Below, one piece after another: positions 1-7,394 of a stretch of DNA of 64,000 nt. The notes beneath the pieces are model-generated. The model had not been told where the DNA came from. It saw only the letters and a program-made list of their open reading frames with translations, and did not search any database. The stretch is from Heteroscillospira sp050943935 (GTDB lineage: Bacteria > Bacillota > Clostridia > Oscillospirales > Oscillospiraceae), in the NCBI GenBank assembly GCA_050943935.1, contig JBMNQC010000004.1, forward strand, positions 1 through 64,000, read 5' to 3'. The first letter of the stretch is position 1, and each line of letters starts with the position of its first letter. The translations under genes were made by a program, and so were the position numbers.

Positions 1-45
1 AAGACTGCACTAAAGGTTTTATCCTTCGGTGCAGTCTTTTCTTTC
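1..45 (+). terminator. Rho-independent terminator at window edge
   Basis: A 10-bp perfect stem (1-10 with 29-38) is followed by a T-rich tail on the + strand, so it probably ends a gene left of the window. The same stem may also serve the minus-strand synthetase gene ending at 130, but the bases beyond position 1 are not visible. Confidence 0.7.
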
Positions 46-129
46 AAGTCTCCGCTTGAAGAGAGTCGGTTAAAATTCACATGTTTCGTAAATCCCTATG
101 TGAACGCTTCTTTGGGGGAGCTTTTTCTC

Positions 130-2412
130 TTACAGCTTGTTTCTTATTATCTTTCCGCTTGTGGTCTTGGGCAGTTCCTCCCGGAACTCCACTATGCGGG
201 GGTACTTATAGGGCGCGGTCTTTTCCTTGACGTATTTCTGAATTTCCTTCTTCAGCTCGTCGGTGCCCTCGGTGCCCCTGGTCAGCACTATGCTGGCCTT
301 TACCACCTGTCCGCGTATCTCGTCGGGGGCGGCGGAGACGCCGCACTCCAGAACATAGGGCAGCTCCATGATGACGGACTCTATCTCAAAGGGTCCTATG
401 CGGTAGCCGGAGGATTTGATGAGGTCGTCCACGCGGCCAACATACCAGAAGTAGCCGTCCTCATCCCGCCAGGCGGTGTCGCCGGTGTGGTAGGCGCCGT
501 CGTGCCAGGCCTCGGCGGTCTTGTCGGGAGAGCCGTAGTAGCCGGTGAACAGGCCGCAGGGTGCGCCGTCGGCGGTGCGTACGATGATCTCGCCGGTCTC
601 GCCGTCGGGGACGGGGTTGCCGTCGGAGTCCACCAGGTCAACGTCGTACAGGGGCACGGGCTTGCCCATGGAGCCTATTTTCGGCGTCATGCCTATGAGA
701 TTGCCTATCATGACCGTAGACTCGGACTGGCCGAAGCCCTCCATCACGCTGAGGCCGGTGGCCTTGCGGAACTGGTTGAACACCTCGGGGTTCAGGGCCT
801 CGCCCGCTATGGTGGCGTGCTCTATGCTGCTGAGGTCGTATTTGCTGAGGTCCTCCTTTATCATAAAGCGGTACATGGTTGGAGGCGCGCAGAAGGTGGT
901 GATATTGTACTTTTTGAACATGGGCAGGATATCGTGGGCGTCGAAGCGGTCGAAGTCGTAGACGAACACGGCGGCCTCGTTGAGCCACTGGCCGTATAGC
1001 TTGCCCCAAAGGGCCTTGGCCCAGCCGGTATCGGATATGGTCAGGTGCAGGCCCTCGGGGTTCACACAGTGCCAGTATTTGGCGGTGATGAAGTGGCCCA
1101 GGGGGTATTTGAAGTTGTGGGCGGCTATCTTGGGATAGCCGGTGGTGCCGGAGGTGAAGAACATGAGCATCAGGTCATCACCGCAGGGGCACTCCTCAAA
1201 GGGCGGGCGGATGAACTCGTCGGAATAGAGGCGGAACTCATCGTCAAAGCTTCTCCAGCCCTCCCGGTGGCCGGAGACCATTATCTTAATAATATTGGGG
1301 AAGCCCTCGCAGGCTGCGGAGACGTGGTCCGGCACCTCACCCACTCCGGTGCAGACTATGGCGGAGATGCCCGCGGCCCTGAAGCGGTACTCCAGGTCGT
1401 GCTCCATGAGCTGGTTGGAGGCGGGGATGGCAATGGCGCCCAGCTTGTGCAGGCCCAGAATTGCGAACCAGAACTGGTAATGGCGGCGCAGTATGAGCAT
1501 GACCCTGTCGCCCTTCTTGATGCCCAGGGACTTGAAGTAGTTGGCCGCCCGTGATGAATAGCGGCTCATGTCCTTGAAGGTGAAGTAGCGCTCGGTCTTG
1601 TCCCGGTCAACGTGGAGCATTGCCAGCTTACCCGGCTTGCGGCGGGCCAGGGCGTCCACCACGTCGTAGGCGAAGTTGAACTCGTCCTCATTTTTGAAGG
1701 ACACGGCCTGAAGGCTGCCGTCCTCGTCCTCCTGAGGGATGATAAAGCCCTCGTGGATGCGCTCCTCCTCGGTCTCCTGTCTCTGAGGGATGGCGTTGAG
1801 CTTCTCGGGGGCGGGTGCTGGAGCCTCAGCCTCCGCGGGATTGAGCACTATGGCGTAGAAGATGCAGTCCGCGCCCTCGGCGGCTATCATGCCGTGGGGA
1901 GTGGTGGAGTTATAATAAATGCTGTCACCCGGGCCCAGCACCTCTATGTGCTCACCCACCTGCACCTTCAGGTGGCCGGAGAGGACTATGTCGCACTCCT
2001 GCCCGGCGTGGCTGGTGCAGGCTATGGGCCTAAGCTGGGCCTCCCTGGAATACTCGGCCACCACATACAAGGGGTCGGAGATACGCTTTTTAAAGTGTCC
2101 GGCCAGGCTGAAATAGGTCATGCCGTGGGCGTGCTCTATGCGCTGGCCGCGCCCCGCCCGGGTCACGGTGTAGTTGGACAGATTGGGGCTGGTGCCCTCT
2201 ATGATATCCGTCACGTCCACGCCCAGCTCCTGGGCGCAGCGGTAGATAAAGGCAAAGCTCATGTCCCGGGCGCCCTGCTCGCACTCCAGATACTCGGCCA
2301 GAGGCGTGCCGGTCTTTTCGGCCATGGTCTCAGGGGAGATGCCCTCCACCTGCCGCAGCTCGGCTATACGCCGGCCCATCATGCTCAGCTTCATGTCAAT
2401 TCCGTTATTCAT
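130..2412 (-). CDS. XRE-cupin-acyl-CoA synthetase fusion, Val T-box regulated
   Basis: A 760-residue three-part protein. Residues about 10-70 form an XRE-type helix-turn-helix. Residues about 135-190 are a cupin-2 sensor domain. Residues about 270-760 are an AMP-forming acyl-CoA synthetase of the acetyl/medium-chain family. Visible synthetase motifs are the P-loop TSGTTGYPK (near residue 420), GFGQSES, YHTGDTAWRDEDGYFWYVGR, SSGYRIGPFEIES and the C-terminal lysine motif PKTTSGKI. The family activates a carboxylic acid with ATP and CoA; the exact acid is not shown by sequence. I place the start at 2412, where an AAAGGAG Shine-Dalgarno precedes ATG; longer frames run back into the T-box terminator. 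The gene has its own promoter and T-box leader. A paralogue lies just upstream on the same strand at 3598-5865, with a nearly identical C-terminal domain but a diverged sensor half. XRE-cupin proteins are usually stand-alone regulators, so the fusion is unusual; it may autoregulate or sense the acyl ligand. Confidence 0.9.
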   Translation of the reverse strand: MNNGIDMKLSMMGRRIAELRQVEGISPETMAEKTGTPLAEYLECEQGARDMSFAFIYRCAQELGVDVTDIIEGTSPNLSNYTVTRAGRGQRIEHAHGMTYFSLAGHFKKRISDPLYVVAEYSREAQLRPIACTSHAGQECDIVLSGHLKVQVGEHIEVLGPGDSIYYNSTTPHGMIAAEGADCIFYAIVLNPAEAEAPAPAPEKLNAIPQRQETEEERIHEGFIIPQEDEDGSLQAVSFKNEDEFNFAYDVVDALARRKPGKLAMLHVDRDKTERYFTFKDMSRYSSRAANYFKSLGIKKGDRVMLILRRHYQFWFAILGLHKLGAIAIPASNQLMEHDLEYRFRAAGISAIVCTGVGEVPDHVSAACEGFPNIIKIMVSGHREGWRSFDDEFRLYSDEFIRPPFEECPCGDDLMLMFFTSGTTGYPKIAAHNFKYPLGHFITAKYWHCVNPEGLHLTISDTGWAKALWGKLYGQWLNEAAVFVYDFDRFDAHDILPMFKKYNITTFCAPPTMYRFMIKEDLSKYDLSSIEHATIAGEALNPEVFNQFRKATGLSVMEGFGQSESTVMIGNLIGMTPKIGSMGKPVPLYDVDLVDSDGNPVPDGETGEIIVRTADGAPCGLFTGYYGSPDKTAEAWHDGAYHTGDTAWRDEDGYFWYVGRVDDLIKSSGYRIGPFEIESVIMELPYVLECGVSAAPDEIRGQVVKASIVLTRGTEGTDELKKEIQKYVKEKTAPYKYPRIVEFREELPKTTSGKIIRNKL

Positions 2413-2435
2413 GCTGTTCTCCTTTCCGGGACGGC

Positions 2436-2715
2436 AAATAAAAAAACCGTCCCAAAGCAAATTGCTTTGAGACGGCTGTAAAAACCTTTACATCCGCGGT
2501 ACCACTCAAATTGCGCCGAAGCGCCACCTCAAGGACTCCAACAAGTCCGTCGCCTTAACGCGGCTGCACGGGAGGCTCTACTTGCCAAACGGCTTTCTGC
2601 TCTCCGGCTCGGAAGTGACAGGCCCCCGAATCCGTTCCGCTGCCGGCTCACACCACCCGCCGGCTCTCTGAAAGCTAAAGATTCGCGCCCTCTTCGTCAT
2701 CGCCAATGTGTAATT
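2436..2715 (-). promoter_or_regulatory. T-box riboswitch, specifier read as GTC (valine)
   Basis: The leader carries the conserved T-box sequence (2493-2512, minus strand, containing GAGTGGTACCGCGGA), the stem I AGAGAG / GGTGTGA distal-loop motifs and a terminator at 2438-2475 ending in a T run. The UGGU of the T-box pairs with a tRNA whose discriminator base is A. In stem I the strands GGC..GAAG and CTTC..GCC close below an internal loop reading TGTCA. The triplet GTC at 2619-2617 stands six bases before the GAG of the lower stem, the usual specifier position, giving valine. tRNA-Val has discriminator A, which agrees. Confidence 0.85.
2438..2475 (-). terminator. T-box regulatory terminator (Val leader)
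   Basis: A 14-bp inverted repeat with one G-T/G-C mismatch pair is followed by seven T residues on the minus strand. It lies between the T-box sequence and the Shine-Dalgarno of the synthetase, the classic attenuator position. Confidence 0.85.
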
Positions 2716-2721
2716 GCGTTT

Positions 2722-2750
2722 ATTGTAGGCGTTTTATTGGCATTTGTCAA
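2722..2750 (-). promoter_or_regulatory. Sigma-A promoter of the Val T-box transcript
   Basis: TTGACA (2750-2745) and TACAAT (2727-2722) are separated by exactly 17 bp on the minus strand. The transcript should start near 2715, directly before T-box stem I. Confidence 0.85.
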
Positions 2751-2767
2751 GAGAAAAGTGAAAAAAG

Positions 2768-3403
2768 CTATTCCACTATCTCAGCGTACACATCCAGACT
2801 TGCAATTGCGGCGTCGTATTCCTCCTGAGTGATAAAGCCGTTTTCCAGATTGCGCCGCTGGTTTTCTATGAACTCCCCGCGCAGACTGACGCCCTCCGAC
2901 GACAGCCCGGTCAGCCCCTCAGGCTGTATCAGCTCGTCATAAACGGCGCTGCGGTATTCCCCGTCTCCGTTCGGTTCGAATACGCCCTGATTTCCACGGA
3001 ACACTATATAGTAGTCCCCCTTAGTGTTGTATCCGCCGCCCATGTCGACTTTTGACAGGAAGAGCAGATACTCCTCCCCCGGCTCAAGCTCGGGCGCATA
3101 TTCGCCGCAGCGGACGCGCACAGTCAGCTCCCCGGCGTCACCGCCTTTGAACTGCTCGCCTATCTCAAACACGCAGTCGGCAAAGCTCGCGGAAGTTCCC
3201 CCGCCAACGGGGATAATATCAAAAGGCTCGGACCTCTCCTTAACGGTACCCAGGGCAATTATATTTGACTGACTGAGCATATCTTCCTCTGAGTATTCCG
3301 GCAGCGCCCCCGCCTCTTCTTTATATTCAGGCTCGCTCAAACGCCTTTCGCCGCACCCTGCGAGAATCAGAAGCAGCATTATCAGAACCGCTGCTTTTTT
3401 CAT
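2768..3403 (-). CDS. Predicted lipoprotein with C-terminal short-helix tail
   Basis: About 211 residues. The N-terminus has Lys-Lys, a hydrophobic stretch and a lipobox LILAGC, so it is probably a membrane-anchored lipoprotein. The body is acidic and contains a beta-rich segment with phrases such as LEPGEEYLLFLSK and GDYYIVFRGNQGVF. The last 25 residues (NLENGFITQEEYDAAIASL) resemble an SHOCT-like helix. I do not recognise a function. The start is 3403; 3409 (two codons upstream) is equally possible because a GGAAGGCGG stretch precedes both. It lies between the two synthetase genes on the same strand, but the Val T-box promoter begins after it, so it is probably a separate unit. Confidence 0.75.
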   Translation of the reverse strand: MKKAAVLIMLLLILAGCGERRLSEPEYKEEAGALPEYSEEDMLSQSNIIALGTVKERSEPFDIIPVGGGTSASFADCVFEIGEQFKGGDAGELTVRVRCGEYAPELEPGEEYLLFLSKVDMGGGYNTKGDYYIVFRGNQGVFEPNGDGEYRSAVYDELIQPEGLTGLSSEGVSLRGEFIENQRRNLENGFITQEEYDAAIASLDVYAEIVE

Positions 3404-3518
3404 TGCCATCACCGCCTTCCATGACACCATGTTATCACAGAATAAGGAGAAAAATCAATGAGTTAATCAAAGAAGCGCCCCCATATTGAGGTACGGCAGC
3501 CCCGGCAAAAATTTCTGC

Positions 3519-3563
3519 CGGCGCGAAGCGCCGCAACACTTCTTCACTATTCATTATTAATTA
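3519..3563. repeat. Dispersed intergenic repeat (copy 1)
   Basis: A GCGCGAAGCGCC dyad is followed by an AT-rich tail (TTCTTCACTATTCATTATTAA). Related sequences recur at 17038-17076 (inverted, AT part only), 23971-24025 and 61985-62036, always between genes. Confidence 0.5.
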
Positions 3564-3565
3564 AA

Positions 3566-3594
3566 CCCGCCTCCCCAATTGGGGAGGCGGGTTT
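3566..3594 (-). terminator. Terminator after the Ile-regulated synthetase
   Basis: A GC-rich inverted repeat centred on CCCCAATTGGGG with arms AAACCCGCC / GGCGGGTTT lies directly downstream of the stop codon at 3598. The tail is AT-rich rather than a pure T run. Confidence 0.7.
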
Positions 3595-3597
3595 CTC

Positions 3598-5865
3598 TTA
3601 CAGTTTGTTTCTCTGGATCTTGCCGCTGATGGTCTTGGGCAGCTCGTCCCGGAACACCACTATACGGGGATACTTGTAGGGAGCGGTCTTTTCCTTGACG
3701 TATTTCTGAATTTCCTTCTTCAGCTCGTCGGTGCCCTCGGTGCCCTTGGTGAGCACGATGGACGCCTTTACCACCTGGCCGCGGATCTCGTCCGGCGCGG
3801 CGGAGACGCCGCACTCCAGGACGTAGGGCAGTTCCATGATGACGGACTCTATCTCGAAGGGTCCTATGCGGTAGCCGGAGGACTTTATCACATCGTCCAC
3901 ACGGCCGACGTACCAGAAATAGCCGTCCTCATCCCGCCATGCGGTGTCGCCGGTGTGATACAGGCCGTCGTGCCAGGCGTCCCGGGTCTTTTCATCGTCC
4001 AGATAATAGCCCTGGAAGAGGCCGCATGGGATCTTACCGTCGGTATGGATGACGATCTCGCCGGTCTCACCGTCGGCCACGCTGTTGCCGTCGGGGTCCA
4101 CGATATCCACATCGTATACGGGGTTGGGCTTGCCCATGGCGCCTATCTTGGGGGTCATACCTGCGAAGTTGCCCAGCACCAGGGTGGTCTCGGTCTGGCC
4201 GAAGCCCTCCATTACGCTGAGGCCCGTGGCCTTGCGGAACTGGTGGAACACCTCGGGGTTCAGGGCCTCGCCGGCGGTGGTGGCGTGCTTGATAGAGCTG
4301 AGGTCGTATTTGCTGAGGTCCTCCTTTATCATGAAGCGGTACATGGTGGGAGGAGCGCAGAAGGTGGTGATATTGTACTTTTTGAACATGGGCAGAATGT
4401 CGTGGGCGTCAAAGCGGTCGAAATCATAGACGAAGGTGGCCGCCTCACAGAGCCACTGGCCGTAGAGCTTACCCCACAGCGCCTTGCCCCAGCCCGTATC
4501 GGAAATGGTGAAGTGTATTCCCTCCGGGTCAACGCAGTGCCAGTATTTGGCGGTGGCAAAGTGTCCCAGAGCATACTTGTAGTTGTGGGCCGCTATCTTG
4601 GGATAGCCCGTGGTGCCGGAGGTGAAGAACATTATCATGGTGTCCTCGCCGCAGGGGCACTCGTCAAAGGCCGGGCGGACGTACTCGTCGGAGTAGAAGC
4701 GGAACTCGCTGTCGAAATCGTGCCAGCCCTCACGCTGACCGTCTACCATTATTTTCAGGCGCATATTGGGGCACTCTTTGGCGGCGTTCTCCGCGTGCAT
4801 GGCAGCGTTTCCGTGAGAGGTGCAGACGATGGCGTTCACGCCCGCAGCCTGGAAGCGGTAGCTGAAATCATGCTCCACCAGCTGGTCGGTTGCGGGGATG
4901 GCGATGGCGCCCAGCTTATGCAGGCCCAGGATGGCAAACCAGAACTGATAATGGCGGCGCAGCACCAGCATGACCCTATCGCCCTTTTTGATGCCGAGGG
5001 AGCGGAAATAGTTGGCAGCCTTGGAGGAGTAGCGGCTGATGTCCTTAAAGGTGAAGTAGCGCTCCTGCTTATTCTGGTCAACATGGAGCATGGCCAGCTT
5101 ATTGGGCTTGCGGCGGGCCAGAGCGTCCACCACATCGTAGGCGAAGTTGAACTCGTCCTCGTTTTTAAAGGTGATATTTTTAAAGGCGCCGTTCTCGTCC
5201 TCCTCCGGGACTATGAAGTTCTCATAGATGAGGTTATCAGGCAGCTCTACGGGGCGGATTGCCTCGGCAACCTCCGCCGCGGCCTCCTCGCTGCCCTTCA
5301 CCACAACGGCGCAGAACACGCAGTCCTCATCTCCAACGGCCACCATGCCGTGAGGGGTGGAGCTGTTGTAATAGATGCTGTCGCCGGGGTGGAGCACCTC
5401 CACATTGTCGCCCACCTGCACCTTCAGAGAGCCGCTGATGATATAGTCAAACTCCTGGCCGGAGTGGGTGCTCAGATGCAGATTTTCCTCCGGCTCCACG
5501 CTGTAGCGCACCCAGTGGGGCTCGGCCAGCTTGTTGCGGAAATATGGGGCCAGGTTGCGGATCTCAATTCCGTCCTCCATTACGGTTACAGTACCGTTTC
5601 CGCCCCGGGTCACGGTATAGCTGGACAGAGTTGCGCTGCTGCCGGAAAGCAGGTCGGTTATCTCCACGCCGAACAGCTGGGCGCACTTGTAGATAAACGT
5701 GAAGCTGGGATCGGACTGACCGGCCTCAACAGCCAGGTATTCCTGCAGGGTTACGCCGGTTTTCTGCGCCATCTCCTCCACAGCTATGCCGGTTATCTCT
5801 CGCAGTTCATGGATACGGGCGGCGACCTCAAGTATCTGTTCGTTCATTTCGGGTGTGTGCTGCAT
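3598..5865 (-). CDS. XRE-cupin-acyl-CoA synthetase fusion, Ile T-box regulated
   Basis: A 755-residue paralogue of the 130-2412 product, with the same XRE, cupin and AMP-forming synthetase order. Motifs TSGTTGYPK, GFGQTET, YHTGDTAWRDEDGYFWYVGR, SSGYRIGPFEIES and PKTISGKI are present, so both half-reactions (adenylation and CoA transfer) should work. The start at 5865 follows an AAGGAG site; the longer frame upstream would run through the T-box terminator. Compared with the first copy, the C-terminal domain is almost identical. Differences cluster in the XRE/cupin half and around positions likely to line the acyl pocket: SDTGWGKA here against SDTGWAKA, and TTLVLGNFAG against STVMIGNLIG. I infer a related but different branched acid substrate, 2-methylbutyrate being the candidate given the Ile specifier. 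This is not shown by sequence alone. Confidence 0.9.
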   Translation of the reverse strand: MQHTPEMNEQILEVAARIHELREITGIAVEEMAQKTGVTLQEYLAVEAGQSDPSFTFIYKCAQLFGVEITDLLSGSSATLSSYTVTRGGNGTVTVMEDGIEIRNLAPYFRNKLAEPHWVRYSVEPEENLHLSTHSGQEFDYIISGSLKVQVGDNVEVLHPGDSIYYNSSTPHGMVAVGDEDCVFCAVVVKGSEEAAAEVAEAIRPVELPDNLIYENFIVPEEDENGAFKNITFKNEDEFNFAYDVVDALARRKPNKLAMLHVDQNKQERYFTFKDISRYSSKAANYFRSLGIKKGDRVMLVLRRHYQFWFAILGLHKLGAIAIPATDQLVEHDFSYRFQAAGVNAIVCTSHGNAAMHAENAAKECPNMRLKIMVDGQREGWHDFDSEFRFYSDEYVRPAFDECPCGEDTMIMFFTSGTTGYPKIAAHNYKYALGHFATAKYWHCVDPEGIHFTISDTGWGKALWGKLYGQWLCEAATFVYDFDRFDAHDILPMFKKYNITTFCAPPTMYRFMIKEDLSKYDLSSIKHATTAGEALNPEVFHQFRKATGLSVMEGFGQTETTLVLGNFAGMTPKIGAMGKPNPVYDVDIVDPDGNSVADGETGEIVIHTDGKIPCGLFQGYYLDDEKTRDAWHDGLYHTGDTAWRDEDGYFWYVGRVDDVIKSSGYRIGPFEIESVIMELPYVLECGVSAAPDEIRGQVVKASIVLTKGTEGTDELKKEIQKYVKEKTAPYKYPRIVVFRDELPKTISGKIQRNKL

Positions 5866-5867
5866 TT

Positions 5868-6172
5868 TGAATTCTCCTTCCGGGACTGGGCAAATAAAAA
5901 ACCCGTCCCAAAGATTTTGTCTTTGAGACGGGTGTAAATTACATCCGCGGTACCACTCAAATTGCACTATTAATAGTGCCACCTCAAGAGCTCTATCAAG
6001 CTCCGCACCTTAACGCGGCGCAATCGTAAGGTATCTACTCTCCCCCGGGGGATTTCGGGCCTTCGGCTCGGAAGGGATAGGCGCTTGAGAAGTATGGATA
6101 CCGGCTCACACCAACCGCCGGCTCTCTGACTCGCATGGCTTCTCTGCCGTCTTCGTCATTGCCTTTACTTGA
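5868..6172 (-). promoter_or_regulatory. T-box riboswitch, specifier read as ATC (isoleucine)
   Basis: The T-box core (5944-5963) again reads GAGTGGTACCGCGGA, with UGGU expecting discriminator A. Stem I carries AGAGAGCCGGCGG and TTGGTGTGAGCCGG. The lower stem pairs GAAG with CTTC and GGC with GCC, leaving the loop TATCC. ATC (6078-6076) stands six bases before GAG, exactly where GTC stands in the other leader. tRNA-Ile has discriminator A, which agrees. Confidence 0.85.
5895..5933 (-). terminator. T-box regulatory terminator (Ile leader)
   Basis: An inverted repeat ACCCGTC(T/C)CAAAGA ... TCTTTGGGACGGGT (minus strand) is followed by a T run before the synthetase Shine-Dalgarno. Confidence 0.85.
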
Positions 6173-6177
6173 GTCCG

Positions 6178-6206
6178 ATTGTAGCACAATCAGAATCTAT
6201 ATGCAA
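6178..6206 (-). promoter_or_regulatory. Sigma-A promoter of the Ile T-box transcript
   Basis: TTGCAT (6206-6201) and TACAAT (6183-6178), 17-bp spacer, minus strand, immediately upstream of the T-box leader. Confidence 0.8.
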
Positions 6207-6231
6207 TTGTTAGTTTTGTACAAATTTTATC

Positions 6232-7149
6232 TCATTTTATATTAGAAATGTCATAAGGCGTGGTCTGATATACAAAATAGTTCAGCCAGTTGGAATAGAT
6301 AAGGTTGGCGTGGGAGCGCCAGCTCACCATAGGCGCGCGGGAGTCGTCATCATCGGGGAAGTAGTTTTTCGGCACCTCTATTGGCAGTCCGGCGTTTTTA
6401 TCTCTCAGATACTCCCGCTGCAGGGTGTCCGGGTCGTATTCAGAGTGGCCGGTTATGAAAATCTGCCGGCCGCCCTCGGTGCTTACGGCGTACACGCCGG
6501 CCTCCGGGGAGCTGGCCAGTATTTTCAGCTCCGGCACAGCCTCAATATTCTCCCGGCGCACGGTGGTATGGCGGGAATGTGGCACCATAAAGGTATCATC
6601 GAAGCCACGGAGCAGTATGTTGCTGCGCCGCTCCACCACATGAGGGAACACGCCGAAGAGTTTTTTCTCCAGAGGATGCTTGTTTATGCCGTAGTGGTAA
6701 TAAAGTCCCGCCTGAGCGCCCCAGCAGATATGAAAGGTGCTGTGCACATTGGTTTTGCTCCACTCCATAACGGCGCACAGCTCATCCCAGTATTCCACCT
6801 CTTCAAAGGGCATCTGCTCCACAGGCGCGCCGGTGATGATAAGGCCGTCGAACTTGCGCTCCTTCAGCTCGTCAAAGGTCTTGTAAAAGGCCAGCATATG
6901 CTCCTCGGAGGTGTTTTTGGACTTGTGGGTGCCGGTGTGCATAAGCTCCAGCTCCACCTGCAGGGGGGTGTTGCCCAGCAGCCGGGCCAGCTGGGTCTCT
7001 GTGGCCACCTTGGTGGGCATTAAATTCAGCAGACACACCTGCAGGGGGCGTATATCCTGGGTTATGGCGCGGTTTTCGGTCATAACGAATATGTTTTCAT
7101 TCTCCAGAGTCTGTGTCGCAGGCAGAGCGTTGGGTATCTTTATGGGCAT
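6232..7149 (-). CDS. metA: Homoserine O-acyltransferase (probably acetyltransferase)
   Basis: A 305-residue protein of the MetA family, which acylates homoserine in methionine synthesis. The catalytic cysteine is Cys142 in HICWGAQAG. His235 and Glu237 lie in ITGHSEYD. Position 111, known in the family to set the acyl donor, is Glu (GAPVEQMPF) rather than the Gly of succinyl-CoA enzymes, so acetyl-CoA is the likelier donor. The start is ATG at 7149, preceded by GGAGG. It has its own promoter and a structured leader, and is divergent from the phenylacetate-CoA ligase gene. Confidence 0.93.
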   Translation of the reverse strand: MPIKIPNALPATQTLENENIFVMTENRAITQDIRPLQVCLLNLMPTKVATETQLARLLGNTPLQVELELMHTGTHKSKNTSEEHMLAFYKTFDELKERKFDGLIITGAPVEQMPFEEVEYWDELCAVMEWSKTNVHSTFHICWGAQAGLYYHYGINKHPLEKKLFGVFPHVVERRSNILLRGFDDTFMVPHSRHTTVRRENIEAVPELKILASSPEAGVYAVSTEGGRQIFITGHSEYDPDTLQREYLRDKNAGLPIEVPKNYFPDDDDSRAPMVSWRSHANLIYSNWLNYFVYQTTPYDISNIK

Positions 7150-7164
7150 ACAGCTTCCTCCGTT

Positions 7165-7219
7165 CCCGGCTATCCGTGCCGGACGTACAGTCTGGTGCTT
7201 TTTGACCGCACCAGCCGGG
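7165..7219 (-). promoter_or_regulatory. Structured 5' leader of metA
   Basis: In the metA leader, CCCGGCT (7219-7213 side) can pair with AGCCGGG (7171-7165), closing a junction. The junction contains a 7-bp hairpin CTGGTGC/GCACCAG (7214-7208 with 7198-7192) and a small TCCG/CGGA hairpin. The outer and inner stems share two bases, so they compete at the edge. The 3' arm ends about 4 nt before the GGAGG ribosome site. It does not match the SAM-I, SAM-II or SMK consensus I know. Confidence 0.4.
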
Positions 7220-7235
7220 CATTTTATATATTCTC

Positions 7236-7264
7236 ATAATACCCCGCCATAATTACATTGTCAA
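7236..7264 (-). promoter_or_regulatory. metA promoter
   Basis: TTGACA (7264-7259) and TATTAT (7241-7236) with a 17-bp spacer on the minus strand. Confidence 0.8.
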
Positions 7265-7394
7265 CTTCGTTTTGTCTATAAGTCATCATTATATAATTTG
7301 TCTTATTTTATAGTAAATTCCTGTATAAAGCGACAGTTGTTTCTTGCTGTAAAGTGCTATAAAATAAAAGTATCTACAGAAAGGCGTGATAAAA

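Noticed and set aside
2610..2622. Reading the Val T-box specifier as TGT (Cys) or TCA (Ser)
   Set aside because: tRNA-Cys and tRNA-Ser normally have discriminator U and G and would need TGGA and TGGC in the T-box; both leaders read TGGT. GTC also has the right distance to the lower-stem GAG.
6070..6082. Reading the Ile T-box specifier as TAT (Tyr)
   Set aside because: tRNA-Tyr would also fit discriminator A, but the triplet would be one base further from GAG than in the sister leader, where the same shift gives Cys, which is excluded. ATC keeps both leaders consistent.
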